Assembly (NCBI GenBank): GCA_035610365.1
Contig: CM069432.1
Coordinates: 276,619,482-276,683,481 of the forward strand
Direction of reading: 5' to 3'
Length of the DNA stretch: 64,000 bases
Source: Aquatica leii
Lineage: Eukaryota; Arthropoda; Insecta; Coleoptera; Lampyridae
In this document: in pieces, positions 22,453 through 32,849 of the stretch
Layout of the letters: every line of letters begins with the position of its first letter
Position numbering within the stretch: position 1 is the stretch's first letter
Translations under genes and position numbers: made by a program
Notes under the pieces: model-generated
The model's input: only the letters and a program-made list of their open reading frames with translations
Database searches by the model: none
Told to the model about the DNA's origin: nothing

Positions 22453-23346
22453 TTAAGATTTTGGAAGACCCTTTTTTCGGACTAGTCTTGTCTTTCTGGT
22501 CCTTTTTGGAATTCGCGTTATTTGGGCTATTGTAGCTTGATGTTCAACATTTGGAACTGCAGAGGCATGTTTACAATTGGAAGGCCCAGCAACAGTGTCC
22601 TGATTTGATGGCCCAGCTTCAACTTCTGGGTTTGATGCTGAGGAAACGTCTACATTTAATTTCTCAACGGTACCATCCAAATTTTCTGAAGAAGCTATAA
22701 AAACCGTTTCGTCAAAAATATTTGGGTTTAAAGGAAAAATGCCAGTGCACTCAAACTCTTTTATAGCTTTCTCAACTGATGACACTCTTGCACGAGCCGA
22801 TTTAAAAATACCAGCGATGTCGTATTGCCCCACTCTTTCATATTGATTTGTTTTTAAGTGAAGGTCTAATTCACGATTAATTGCCTTTTTAAGAGGTCCA
22901 AAAAAGACGACGTCCAGAGGCTGGAGCCGATGAGAGGTGTGGGGTGGAAGAGATACCATAATAATGTCATTTTCTTTACAAAAACTAAAAGACGACAAGG
23001 AAACATGACTACAGTGATTGTCCAACACTAGCAGAACAGGTTCTTCTACTGAACATTTGGTAGTCTTCTGAAAGTGTTCGAGCCATTTTAAGAAAAGGTT
23101 TTCGGTTATCCAACCAGACTTTGTGCATCTGGCGATCCATCCTTCTCCAATAGAGGAGTCATTCGTTGGCGCTTAAATATAAACATAGGCGGAACATAAA
23201 TTCCTGCTGCTAAAGCAGCATACGACTGTGGTGTTTGTTCCTCGCTCAGCACTGGAAATAAGACCAACTTGCTTCTGGCCTATCTTTGCAAGTATTTTTA
23301 GAGCACTTCCAACTGTATTTACACCTGTTTCATCACAGTTGAAAAC
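22453..23346 (-). pseudogene. Pogo-like transposase, catalytic DDD domain
   Basis: The DDE_1-type catalytic core reads on the minus strand: NCDETGVNTVGSALKILAKI (first Asp, near 23300-23337), then GEGWIARCTKSGWITENLFLKW, VLLVLDNHCSHVS (second Asp, near 23010-23030) and HTSHRLQPLDVVFFGPLKKA (third Asp, near 22920-22950). The frame continues through GIFPLNPNIFDETVF to a basic patch RIPKRTRKTRLVRKK. An in-frame stop lies just before NCDETG and another near 23174. All three catalytic aspartates are intact. The enzyme would cut and paste the element. Confidence 0.88.
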
Positions 23347-23859
23347 TCAAGATGCTGGAAACTTGTTTTTCTCGTACTCCTCCTCAAGATTTTTGTAAAA
23401 CTTTGAAACGTCATTAAATCCCAATATTCTACTGAGGCTGGTGTGCTCTGGTTTTCTTAATGATATATTACCACAACGTTTTAAGAATCCGGAGAGCCAT
23501 CCTTCCCCGGCAAGTTTGGTAATTTTATTAAAGTCATTTTTGATTTTATTCTGTTCGGCATATTCATACGCCATCTGCCTTACTTGAGTGGTTGTGACAC
23601 CAAAATAAAATTTTGACAGTAAGAAGATATGATTCTTAAGTTCTGCTTTTTGGGTTTTATCAAAAACTGTGGGTTTGCCCATTTTAGGGTCTTGAGAAAT
23701 TGCCTTTTTTAATTGGTTTCGAAGAGAGGTTCTAGGTATGTCAAAGGCCTTAGCTACACTTTTTACGCTTCTTCCACGTGCAACCTGGGCACAGGGCTCT
23801 GTCATTGATTCTTTACTCCAAGTGGCTTTATCTGTAGTCCTTTTGTAATTGCGAACCAT
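23347..23859 (-). pseudogene. Pogo-like transposase, N-terminal DNA-binding domains
   Basis: I chose the ATG giving MVRNYKRTTDKATWSKESM, the standard start of this family, over an upstream ATG at 23910. A psq-type helix-turn-helix follows, with SVKSVAKAFDIPRTSLRNQL. Next is a CENP-B-like HTH region with TKLAGEGWLSGFLKRCGNIS and SLRKPEHTSLSR. The block ends at FPAS with a stop directly before the catalytic domain. This half binds the terminal repeats. It reads cleanly for 170 residues, so the copy is relatively young. Confidence 0.88.
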
Positions 23860-23965
23860 CTGCAGCAAAAAAAAACAAAAACTCATCAAGCTGCTTGGTT
23901 TGTGTGACAATAATTACTGGGGCAATGAAGCCACCCATGGCCTCATTGCCCCTTTATGTACACAT

Positions 23966-24100
23966 TTGAAAACACCATAAAAATATAACCTATAATATAT
24001 ATTAAAATAATCAAAAACGTGACAAACTATGTTACAATATACCGTTATTCAAAATAAAAAAGAATTAATTTATTATCTTTTAACTGTATTATTTATCTAC
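23966..24100. other. AT-rich spacer
   Basis: No feature seen between the pogo-like end and the hAT fragment. Confidence 0.4.
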
Positions 24101-24535
24101 TCATATTTTATTCCCGCTAACGATGTGTAAAACAGTTTTTAAAACCTCTTCAACGGCTGGCAAAATTAACTTCTCTCCGATAGTAAGCGGTTTTCCGGAT
24201 TTTGCTATAAGTAGCGAGATATTGTAAGACGCCCGCAAACCATCATCGTTTCTTTGTGACGTCGAAGCGAACATTCTGTCCAGCGTGGGTCTCTTCTGAA
24301 GTTTATCTTTGAGTGTTTGAAAGTATTTCAAATCTTTATCTGTTTTATCATGGTGACATCTTCTGAGATGATCCTGCAGTTTAGATGGTTTCATAGCGTC
24401 ATTGCCCAAGACTTTGTTGCATAAAAGGCACATAGGCAATTGTTTGTCCGACAATGATGGAATGAAGCCAGGTTTCAAATAATCAACACTGTACTGTCTA
24501 AATTTCTTTTTAGATTTGGATATGGCATCAGTCAT
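24101..24535 (-). pseudogene. hAT transposase N-terminal part (BED finger)
   Basis: A clean 144-codon frame starts at ATG 24535. It has YSVDYLKPGFIPSLSDKQLP, then CLLCNKVLGNDAMKPSKLQD and HLRRCHHDKT, a BED-type C2H2 finger as in ZBED5-like hAT proteins. Then come RASYNISLLIAKSGKPLTIG and EKLILPAVEEVLKTVLH, the usual next conserved region. The frame stops at the point where the family continues into the RNase H-fold core, which is absent here. In hATs this part binds the terminal repeats. The copy is therefore a 5' fragment or a truncated derivative. Confidence 0.8.
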
Positions 24536-25206
24536 CTGTGGGCAAAATTAATCTATTTAAATAAGACATAAAGTCCAGCAGCTGTATATTAAAAACTCAG
24601 TCAAATTTAAATCGTATAGTCTTAGATTTTATGGCAGGCTTACAAGCATGTGGCCTGATTCTAAAATGAAATGGCTTGCGTTCTCCACGAACATTTTGAC
24701 AACTTCTCTCTTGGTATTACTTTTTCTTGGTCTTTTTTTTTCAATTTGTTGGTTTTGATTTTGTTGTTCGTGGTAGTATTAACAAATTCTATTCAAACGC
24801 TATCCAAAAAATCAAAACGTATAATTACAACTAATTTATCCATTTTATCAACAATCTTAATAAATTAAGTCAAAATTAACAAATTTTAAAATCAACACAT
24901 TAAGTGCTTTAATGGCTTTAAGAAGCAGTTTTCCTTTTTCGGATCAATTTAATATTTATGCAGTCTGCAGTACGCGGCTGTAAGACATAGAATCTGCACT
25001 TGTATTTGTATGCATTGATGTTTCATTCTCACAAATTCAAAAGTTTGTCCATCGCCAAGCAATCAAACACCAGGCAAAATATTATTTATAGTTATTCAAA
25101 CGAAGCATTCATTAACTTATTCTATGTTTAAAGATAAACAAAGCTATTTTTCAATAAACAAACTTAAAATATTTAAAAGTATTAGAAGAAAATATAAACC
25201 TAACGT
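24536..25206. other. AT-rich spacer, no gene recognised
   Basis: Open frames here give only Phe/Leu/Ile-rich products. The right part may hold the 3' end of the piggyBac element; no TTAA-bounded terminal repeat could be fixed. Confidence 0.4.
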
Positions 25207-25666
25207 CTATTTGATACACAAATGGCATTCAAAAAAACAACCGAAACAGTAGTTTTTACGACATTTCACACACCGGTAGGAGTCTTCAAGTTGTTCGTAA
25301 CATAAAATGCACCTACGAAAATTGTTACAACCTACATCTTCCAACACGTGTTCGCCTTTTTTAACGTTTGTGGAGTTTTGAATTTCTATTTTAGTTAGCC
25401 CCGAAACCAGATCTTTGAGTTTTCTTATGTTTACGTTTTTATTTGCTACCTCCTGGTAAAAAATGAACGCATTTACCCAAGCAGCACCTATAATCAGTTC
25501 AATGGTTTTTTTTTGTTACCACTTAACTTTTCGTCGTGGTAGTGAACTACTGTACGTTTTTATTTGATCTGATAGGACAATGTAGGTTTTATGTTTATTA
25601 TAATCAATTACTGCTATTGGTTTTTGACTTTCTTTGCGGCAGCGAGTGATTGTTTTGGGTTCGGCT

Positions 25667-26763
25667 TAGTGATGGGCGCATATGCCACATCATGTAGAAA
25701 ATTGAATTTTCTACATGACACATTTGATGTAGAAAACGTCAAATATGTAGAATATGTATAAAATACGAATAAAATGCGGAAAATAAACTATAAAAAAAAA
25801 CTAAGTTCTGAAAGAGCAACAGTAACTTTTTTATTTATTTGGCACAATTTTTTTTAAACGTATTAAAATTTTTATGTTGACATTTTCTGTTTGTATAGAT
25901 GCTATGATTTCAACTTCTAAATTAACAACCTGCTAATCAGATACACGCTGTATGTATTTACTGCTTTTTAACTAATAAACCTTTATTTGTTTTTTTTTCT
26001 GAATTTCGGATATTATCATTCGGTTATTGTTATCAAAAATCCCAAGTCCCAACGTGATTCTATTAAGCGGCGTCCACTGTGTATTTGAATATTCCATTTT
26101 TTGTACTTGTAATTATTTCCATTCAACAATAATAAAATGGAAAATATAATAAATAAATAAAACTATGATATAAAATTGAATTTTGTTTGAAATTGTCATC
26201 GACAGAATTGTCATTACTGCTCGATATACACTAATGAAGCTTTAGTTTTAATGGTTTTAGTTTCTACAAATGTACATATACAAAAAGGATAACGTAATGT
26301 CTACAATTACAATATAGTAAAACTGAATTATAATATGAATATAAAGCCGCATTTTAAAATCAATCACTATTTTCATCGATATCTTAATGAAAATCGCCCA
26401 ACATTTATAATAAAATAGGGTTCTTGTAAAGAAAAGTTTTTTTTACATTTTCGTGATAATTATTGAACAATTTTTATTCAAATTCGAAAGTTTAGTAATG
26501 TTGTTTAGGTGTTTTGTTTTGATTTTGGTAAAGACTTAAATATTGCTACTCATTCCACAGTAATACAGAAAACTTGTATTACTAGAACGTTAGAATCAGA
26601 TTACAAGAAGAAATAGCAATAGGAATTAGGCTAATCTTAATCAGCAAATGTCAACTTCAGCAGCTGTTGGCAGGTTGGGTTTTTAATAACGGCGCTTCTT
26701 CTCTACCTATTTTCGACGTATACATGTAGAAAATTATTTTATACGCATAAATGCCCATCACTG
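25667..26763. mobile_element. hAT-type MITE inside piggyBac
   Basis: 1097 bp bounded by TAGTGATGGGCGCATATGCC and, in reverse complement at the right end, CAGTGATGGGCATTTATGCG. The flanks GTTCGGCT (25659-25666) and GTTCGGGG (26764-26771) match at 6 of 8, fitting an aged 8 bp hAT duplication. There is no transposase inside, and the interior is AT-rich. Across it the piggyBac frame rejoins as Y-S-P-E-P-K-T-I-T-R. Confidence 0.8.
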
Positions 26764-27430
26764 GTTCGGGGCTGTATGTTTTGCACTCAGAGTACAAACA
26801 TCAAGTTACTACCACTTCAGTAGTACTTTTGGCAGCAATATTTTCTCCTTTTCGAAATTTTATGTTCATTACATGTTTAGGATCTAATCTTCTCTTGTTC
26901 CTGAGAGTGTCAACTAGGTGAGTGTTTCTCTTTTGTAACTGACGTGCTAGGGTAACACTGGTATAACAATGATCTGTATAGACGGTACGTATTTTATCTA
27001 ATACCTTTTCGGATATAGATTGATTTGGGGTTTTATCCTTCCCACAGTAAAGTTGGAGGTTATACGTATATGCTTCTTTAAGACATAACTTATAATTTTT
27101 GCCGTTTATTAGTTATGTACTGACGAAAACTTAAACGCCCCCTAGACAAAACTAAAGTTTTGTCGATACAAACATTCTGTTTTGGAAATTCTGAATTTTA
27201 GATTTATCAGAGGCAATGTCTTCTGTCACTACTACGTTATTATTAAAATGCTATGTTTTGAGCATGAGCTGAAATAAATTTCGATGCATTATATTTTTCC
27301 CTTTGTGGTCATACAGAACGCTTTTGGACCAGTATAATTCTATTGATGGGTATTGACACAACTCGATACAGATTACAATAAAAGATTTTATTTCTTTATG
27401 ATTTCTATCATGCCAATCGCCAGTTCGGGT

Positions 27431-28972
27431 TGTTACGGTCGAAATTTTCTTTACGTACGCCTATGTTGTTACGGACGAAATTTTCTTTACGTACGCCTAT
27501 GTATTTTCAACGTGAAATTAGATTCGGGTTGACGCCCTCTAACGTTCGTTTCTCGTTGCGATTCATTTGGCGGAAATTCGTCACACGTGAATGATATAAA
27601 ATGGTCTGGACGCATTGAATAGTTATGTTATCTATTACCATCTGGAAAACCAATTATAATTAGTGAATGATCTAATTGCTTCAAAGCGTTACAGGGTAAG
27701 CTACTGTCGTCTTTTAGTAACAATTTCGTTCGTAATTCTTTCTTCCTTTTAACAGCCATTTTGCGTTCCTTCCTTTTACATCTGGTACCTTATCGATAAA
27801 TGGCGATCGTAAACGACTGCCAAATACGTCAGCACGTTGCCGTACACGGGCACCAGCGTAAGGCGATTTCCACGCCACGAAATTGGGGTCTTGCGGAGCC
27901 TTCCAGGGCAAAGAGTGCTACACGTGGATGACACGCCGTGACCTGTATTAACCACCTATTTGTGGTCCCACTATATTCAGTAGTCGATACCAATTTACGA
28001 AGGGATGAACCTCGACAAATATTTGGATGGGACGAGGCTAACTTTTTCTTTATAAGGCTTATGGTTATAACTAATTAAACCAAAGACAAGGGGTACCACA
28101 GCATTCGACAACCGGGTTATATTATTTATGCTTTCTTGTACCTTAAGTAACGATTGTTGTAGATGTTGATTTCGTGAGACATTAGTTTGACACGATTTGC
28201 GATTCAAATTGCTTACAGGATTACGTGTCGGGGAAAGTACTTTCTTCACACCAGTGGAAATTCCTGTGTTTATGGTAAGTGATTTTATATGTTTTATTTC
28301 GTAGTCAACCGGGTCACTCACGAAACTTTTGCTATTAGTTCTGTAATTATCGACCTTGTTGTTTACCAGTTAAGTAGTAAGTTTTCCTTATGTTGAGTTG
28401 CGCATGCTGTGTACTACCAACGATTGATTAACGTTAGTGCTATATTAATTCCGCACGCTTTGTTACGATAAGTTAACATTAACGTAGTAATTTATTATTA
28501 CTGTGTTTGATTGTCAGTAATGCCATATTACTAAATTATTTTGTGTACTTCGCATATTGTATGCAGACGAAATTTACTACCATCTACTCTTCGCTAGTCA
28601 TGTCAATGTAATATACGTATGTGTTGTGTGTTGCCGATACTTCGGATATTTAGTTATACTCGAACTAAAATTATTCTTGGTCATGTTATCCAATTGTTAT
28701 CAATTCGAACGTTAATCTATTTATCATTATAAAGGAATTAAAGTGAAATTGTTATTAACGATTTAGTTTTTTTTTCTTTCGCTTCTTTCAGCATTACGAA
28801 CCTAACATCTTGTTACAAGTTGATACCACCTGTCTTGAGCGGGACAGAAGTGACTTTGGATAAGCTCTGGCGCCCTTAAATATCTTTTTGTTATTATCTA
28901 GGAACCCTCCCCTCTCACCGACTATTGTGAGTTGGCCGTGCAGGTTCGTAAACTAGCAAAAAGCTTGTAACA
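27431..28972 (+). repeat. Solo LTR with GGGT duplication, in piggyBac
   Basis: 1542 bp from TGTTACGGTCG to AAGCTTGTAACA. GGGT is repeated at 27427-27430 and 28973-28976. It carries two tandem copies of the 34 bp 5' terminal unit, as in the complete element at 29767. It ends with the shared CTGGCGCCC ... GAGTTGGCCGTGCAGG block. It is the longest copy in the window. No gag or pol is attached. Confidence 0.93.
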
Positions 28973-29301
28973 GGGTTTTTAGCAATCTAGCTGATGCTTG
29001 GTTATTTCTCTCTGTGACCATTAATTCTAGCACTTTGCCGGTTAAAAATAATCGTAAGGAATCGTATGGAAATATTGCTCATGTATTTCCTCTTTCACAC
29101 ATTTGTTTCGGTAAAAAGAAACACTTACAGATTTCGTCTACTCACGTCCTCCCACATAAATTTGTCACCAGTGTCACATTGTTGGTCTTCATCGCTATTA
29201 TGATCATTTTCTTGAACCTCTCTCTGAATTACATCGTTTATTGTGTCTAAAACACTGTCAGATGCTCATTAACAACTTGAAAGCATTTACGAAGTGGTTT
29301 G

Positions 29302-29385
29302 TCATCATCATCATTATCATCATCATTATCATCATCATCATCGTCGTCGTCGTCGTCGTCATCATCATCGTCGTCATCATCATCA
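29302..29385. repeat. (ATC/GTC)n microsatellite
   Basis: An imperfect trinucleotide run of ATC, ATT and GTC units. On the minus strand it codes mainly Asp with a few Asn and sits in the acidic N-terminal domain of the piggyBac transposase, so it arose inside a coding region. The plus-strand and other-frame ORFs across it are artefacts. Confidence 0.9.
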
Positions 29386-29515
29386 GAATCATTAGAGCAT
29401 TCTGGAACATATTCATCTCCCGAATCTTCGAATAGCTCATTAACATTTTAATCGAAGAGACATTCCTGTATTAGAATTCTCAACTGCTCTTGTTCTTTAT
29501 CGTAACTCAATTTTT

Positions 29516-29762
29516 TTATAAACACGTATTCTGACAATAAGTAACTATGTTACACTACACGAACTCAACCAATGCCTACTAGTAATCAGTAATAATGCAG
29601 TAGATCGTTGCAAAGGTCTCAAGTTGTTAATCTATGTGAGAAGTAGGATCTAATTCACAATGCCATTATTGCTACCTTTAGGTATAATGGGCCACGTACA
29701 TCATATCGTGCTTCTCGGCTCAAAATGTTTTTTTTTGTAAAAAAGTACATAAATTGACAATC
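29516..29762. other. Spacer before the complete LTR element
   Basis: Likely the 5' untranslated part of piggyBac and flanking DNA. No clear terminal repeat. Confidence 0.35.
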
Positions 29763-29766
29763 ACTA

Positions 29767-30964
29767 TGTTACGGTCGAATTTTCTTTACGTACGCCTATG
29801 TTGTTACGGACGAAATTTTCTTTGCGCACGCCTATGTATTCCGACGTGGAATTAGTTTACGGTTTGAACGCCCCCTAACGATCTTTTACGCGTGACTGTC
29901 ATTTACGACGAGTTCTTCAATTTGAAAACTACATAAAATGGCCGGTGAATTGGCGAGTGAACATTTCTAAACTTATCCACCGTCATGGGGACCAATCTAT
30001 AAGTGTATTACACTTATAATTCGTTTGCGTCGTCACCGGGTAAGATAATAACTCTCATTTATTAAAACTCTGTTGTAATTTCTCGTAATTTGATAGCCGT
30101 TCCGCCACGTGCGAGCAATTCGTTCCTAATTGTTAACTGTTAATGAAGAATCCAGTTCGAATAACAATTTCGTCAAATAAATATTCTCTGAGGCATACGA
30201 CATATGGCAAAAATCGAATGTACCGAAGTTAACTAAAAATTGTCGAGATTCTACTCAGGCGGCAGATACCTGCGTAAATCACAGAAAAGGGGTATAACAG
30301 CATCCGATTTTCGGGTTGTGTTATGTGTGTACTTTAAAATTTAAGTAATGATATTGTAGATTTGGATTTCGTGAGATATTAGGTTGACACGATTTGCGAT
30401 TCAAATTACTTACAGGGTTACGTGTCGAGGAAAGTACTTTCTTCACACCAGTGGAAATTCCTGTATTTGTGGTAAGTGCTTTTATATCTTTTCTTTCGTC
30501 GTCAACGAGGTTACTCACGAAACTTTCGCTAATAGTAATTCCGTACTGATTTACTACGAACTATTCTTCGCTATCTATTTCACTGTAGTTTACTTATGTA
30601 CTGTGTGTTGCCGATACTACTGGCATTTCTGTAATGAGAATTCTTATATGCTGTGATAATCATCAACGATTCTAGATTAAAGTTGTTATTGTGGTTATTT
30701 GTTCTTTTATGACAACATACCTGTCTCTTTGAATCGTCGTTATCTAATAACAAACGCTGGCTACTCGAACAGCCGAGTAGAAGGATTACGAACCTAACAT
30801 CGTGTTACAAGTTTATACCGTTCTGTCCTGAGCAAGATAGAGAATTACTTTGGGATAAGCTCTGGCGCCCTGCAACATCTTTTCTGTATTTAGTGTGGAC
30901 CTCCCCTCTCTCCGAATATTGTGAGTTGGACGTGCAGGTTCGTAAAACACAAAAGCTTGTAACA
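29767..30964 (+). repeat. 5' LTR
   Basis: 1198 bp, TGTTACGG...GTAACA. Begins with two tandem copies of a ~34 bp unit (TGTTACGGTCGAA... then TGTTACGGACGAA...). Compared with the 3' LTR it lacks about 150 bp between roughly 30546 and 30553. Confidence 0.93.
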
Positions 30965-30967
30965 AAT

Positions 30968-30985
30968 TGGCTACCCAACGTTAAG
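30968..30985 (+). other. Putative primer-binding site
   Basis: TGGCTACCCAACGTTAAG starts 3 bases after the 5' LTR. It resembles the TGGCGCC..AACGTGGGG site at 45794 with small changes, so the same tRNA primer (probably tRNA-Lys by resemblance) is plausible. It could also be degraded. Confidence 0.5.
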
Positions 30986-31520
30986 GGGCCGACTTTTCGA
31001 TTCTCTTTTGAATTTCTCATTCGTTATAATTCTTTCTGCTGTTTAGATTTTTTTCTCTAATTAGTGTAGGATTACTAGCAGGAATAGGTAGCTTATATTG
31101 TTGACTTTCCCCCGATTTCGTGTGTGCGATCATCATTTTTCTAGATTTATTGATTCTTTTATCTTTTCTTAGTCTTACGTGGGTTCGATTTTACTTTGCT
31201 TTCTTTACTTAGTTATGGCTACTAGACTGGACGTCTGAGTTACTTCATTAACTTTTACTTTTTTCTGTATTTTTCTTTAGTGCTGCAGTTTGACTGTAGA
31301 TTAGCACTTTGCTTACGTTTCTTTTAATCGGACCTTCGCTTTGATTTTTGGATTGACTTGACTACGTCGATTAATTTTTTTTCTTATTAGATTACTTACT
31401 GGGTAGTGATACTGCTGGTACTTACTGTTGTTTTGAGTTCTTGTCAGGCACGTGGTGGCAGATTTCCGTCGTAATTGACTGCTTTGGTTAGTTTCTTGTT
31501 TACTTGTTATTGTTTTAGCT

Positions 31521-32849
31521 ATGTATTCTTCAGATGAAGAACCACCACTTCTTACTTCTTCGGACTCTGATTCCGAAACGAACTTAGGAAATTGGAATGT
31601 TACTTTTTCTGGTGAAGATCCTTCTTTACTTATAGAATTTCTTATTCGTATCGACGAGTTGTGTTTGTCTCGTGGTGTTTCACAACATCAACTTTTTCTC
31701 TCAGCTTTTGAAGTTTCATCGGGCAAAGCCCTGCTTGTTTTTAGGACGAATCGAAGTTCGTTACGCTCGTGGGATGATGTTGCTGCTTTGTTGAAGTCGG
31801 AGTTTTTACCTTTGGATTATGATGAGCGCTTGATGGATACTATTCGCAGTCGTACCATGGGAGCTAACGAAACCATTGGTACTTACGTTACCAATATGCG
31901 ATACCTTTTTCTTCAGCTAGCAGAACCGGTCTCAGAGCAAATGCAGCTCAAGGTTATTCGTCGAAATCTAACGCCTTTCTATCAACTTCCTTTAGCGTTG
32001 ATTGAGATTACATCTATTGCTCAATTAATATCTTTAGGCAAGCGTTTAGAGTCTAACATCAATTCTCGCGATTCTTCCCACTTCTCTACAAGAGAGGTTG
32101 GTGACAAAGTTCAAGAGCCATCTGTAGTTGTTGCTAATAAGATTTCTACTTCCGTCTCTTCTGCTACTTGCTCTCTTACTACTTCTCCTCCCAATACTTG
32201 TGTTCGTTGTCGTTCTCAAGGTGATAAGCCTTTACGTACTGTTCGTTCTCTTCTTTCTCTTCCTCCTAATTTCTTTTCAGTTTCTAGGATTATTAGGCCT
32301 ACTACTGATTCTTGGTATTTAGGTATGATATCTAAAGTTACTGCTTCTCCTCGTCGTTTCTCTCGTTGGTGTGTTGTGAAAAATCTTTTATGTAAACGTG
32401 TACGCATTTCCTCTTCTGATCCTTGCGTTTGGAAGTTAGTTGTACCTTCGGACCAGCGCAAGCAACTTATTCAAGATCACCACTTTACATCTGATTGTGA
32501 TCACCTCAGTGTTAGGCACACTTTGGAAGCTCTTTGGTGTCATTTCTACTGGCCTAATATGAGACCTAAGGTTGCCGAGTTCATACGGCATTGTTCTTGT
32601 TCGAACTCGCGACGAAGCAAGCCTATTAGGTCCCGTCGCATTTTGCCAAGTAAAACGAAGCTTTCCAACACTAGCTTAACGACAAGGTCTACGCGTCTAC
32701 ATAAAGATCGTGCTATTTCTCCGGACGTAAAAGCCACTTCTATTGCTTTTACATCTCCTTCTTCAGTCACTTCTAATTATTCTTTACTGTCTCCTTCTTC
32801 TAATCGTTCTCTTCTTTTTCATCGGCGTCGCAAGCGTCGTAAGTGCTAG
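31521..32849 (+). CDS. Gag fused in frame to integrase zinc-binding region
   Basis: An uninterrupted 442-codon ORF starts at ATG 31521. An acidic N-terminus (SSDEEPPLLTSSDSDSE) precedes a Ty3/gypsy gag domain at about residues 25-190: FSGEDPSLLIEFLIRIDELC, WDDVAALLKSEFLPLDYDER and MRYLFLQLAEPVSEQMQLKV. One partial knuckle, CVRCRSQGDK, lies near residue 227. From about residue 265 it becomes the pre-integrase region (SWYLGMISKVTASPRRFSRW), then WKLVVPSDQRKQLIQDHH and WCHFYWPNMRPKVAEFIRHC, the H2C2 zinc-binding fold. A basic Ser/Arg tail ends in RRRKRRKC. Everything between gag and integrase is missing, yet the frame is kept. It could assemble particles and bind nucleic acid, but has no catalytic site. 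Confidence 0.88.
   Translation: MYSSDEEPPLLTSSDSDSETNLGNWNVTFSGEDPSLLIEFLIRIDELCLSRGVSQHQLFLSAFEVSSGKALLVFRTNRSSLRSWDDVAALLKSEFLPLDYDERLMDTIRSRTMGANETIGTYVTNMRYLFLQLAEPVSEQMQLKVIRRNLTPFYQLPLALIEITSIAQLISLGKRLESNINSRDSSHFSTREVGDKVQEPSVVVANKISTSVSSATCSLTTSPPNTCVRCRSQGDKPLRTVRSLLSLPPNFFSVSRIIRPTTDSWYLGMISKVTASPRRFSRWCVVKNLLCKRVRISSSDPCVWKLVVPSDQRKQLIQDHHFTSDCDHLSVRHTLEALWCHFYWPNMRPKVAEFIRHCSCSNSRRSKPIRSRRILPSKTKLSNTSLTTRSTRLHKDRAISPDVKATSIAFTSPSSVTSNYSLLSPSSNRSLLFHRRRKRRKC

Larger units (their letters stand above)
21760..23965 (-). mobile_element. Pogo-like DNA transposon with zinc-finger tail
   Basis: A minus-strand transposase of about 620 residues fills the element. Both outer regions carry related GC-rich words: GGGGCTATCGGGCCACC at 21768-21784, GGCCCCATTGCCCCGGCCC near 21943, and GGCCTCATTGCCCC at 23939-23952. 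These look like terminal and subterminal repeats, but I could not define exact ends or a TA duplication. GC content is clearly higher than in neighbouring DNA. Confidence 0.75.
25207..29515 (-). pseudogene. piggyBac transposase (PGBD4-like), twice interrupted
   Basis: The minus-strand gene starts near 29515 (YDKEQEQLRILIQECLFD). An acidic domain follows, with SGDEYVPECSNDSDD and a long Asp run coded by the microsatellite at 29302-29385. After the solo LTR (27431-28972) comes TGDWHDRNHKEIKSFIVICI, then YWSKSVLYDHKGKNIMHRNL. In another frame follows CIDKTLVLSRGRLSFRQYIT, the catalytic Asp region, and TVYTDHCYTSVTLARQLQKR. After the hAT MITE (25667-26763) come PIAVIDYNKHKTYIVLSDQI and AAWVNAFIFYQEVANKN. 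The end is a Cys-rich tail, CVKCRKNYCFGCFFECHLC, stopping at 25207. Stops and a frameshift kill it. Removing each insertion with one duplication restores continuity. Confidence 0.85.

Noticed and set aside
29302-29385. Regular short repeat that could suggest a CRISPR array
   Set aside because: It is a trinucleotide microsatellite with no spacers, in a eukaryotic transposase gene.
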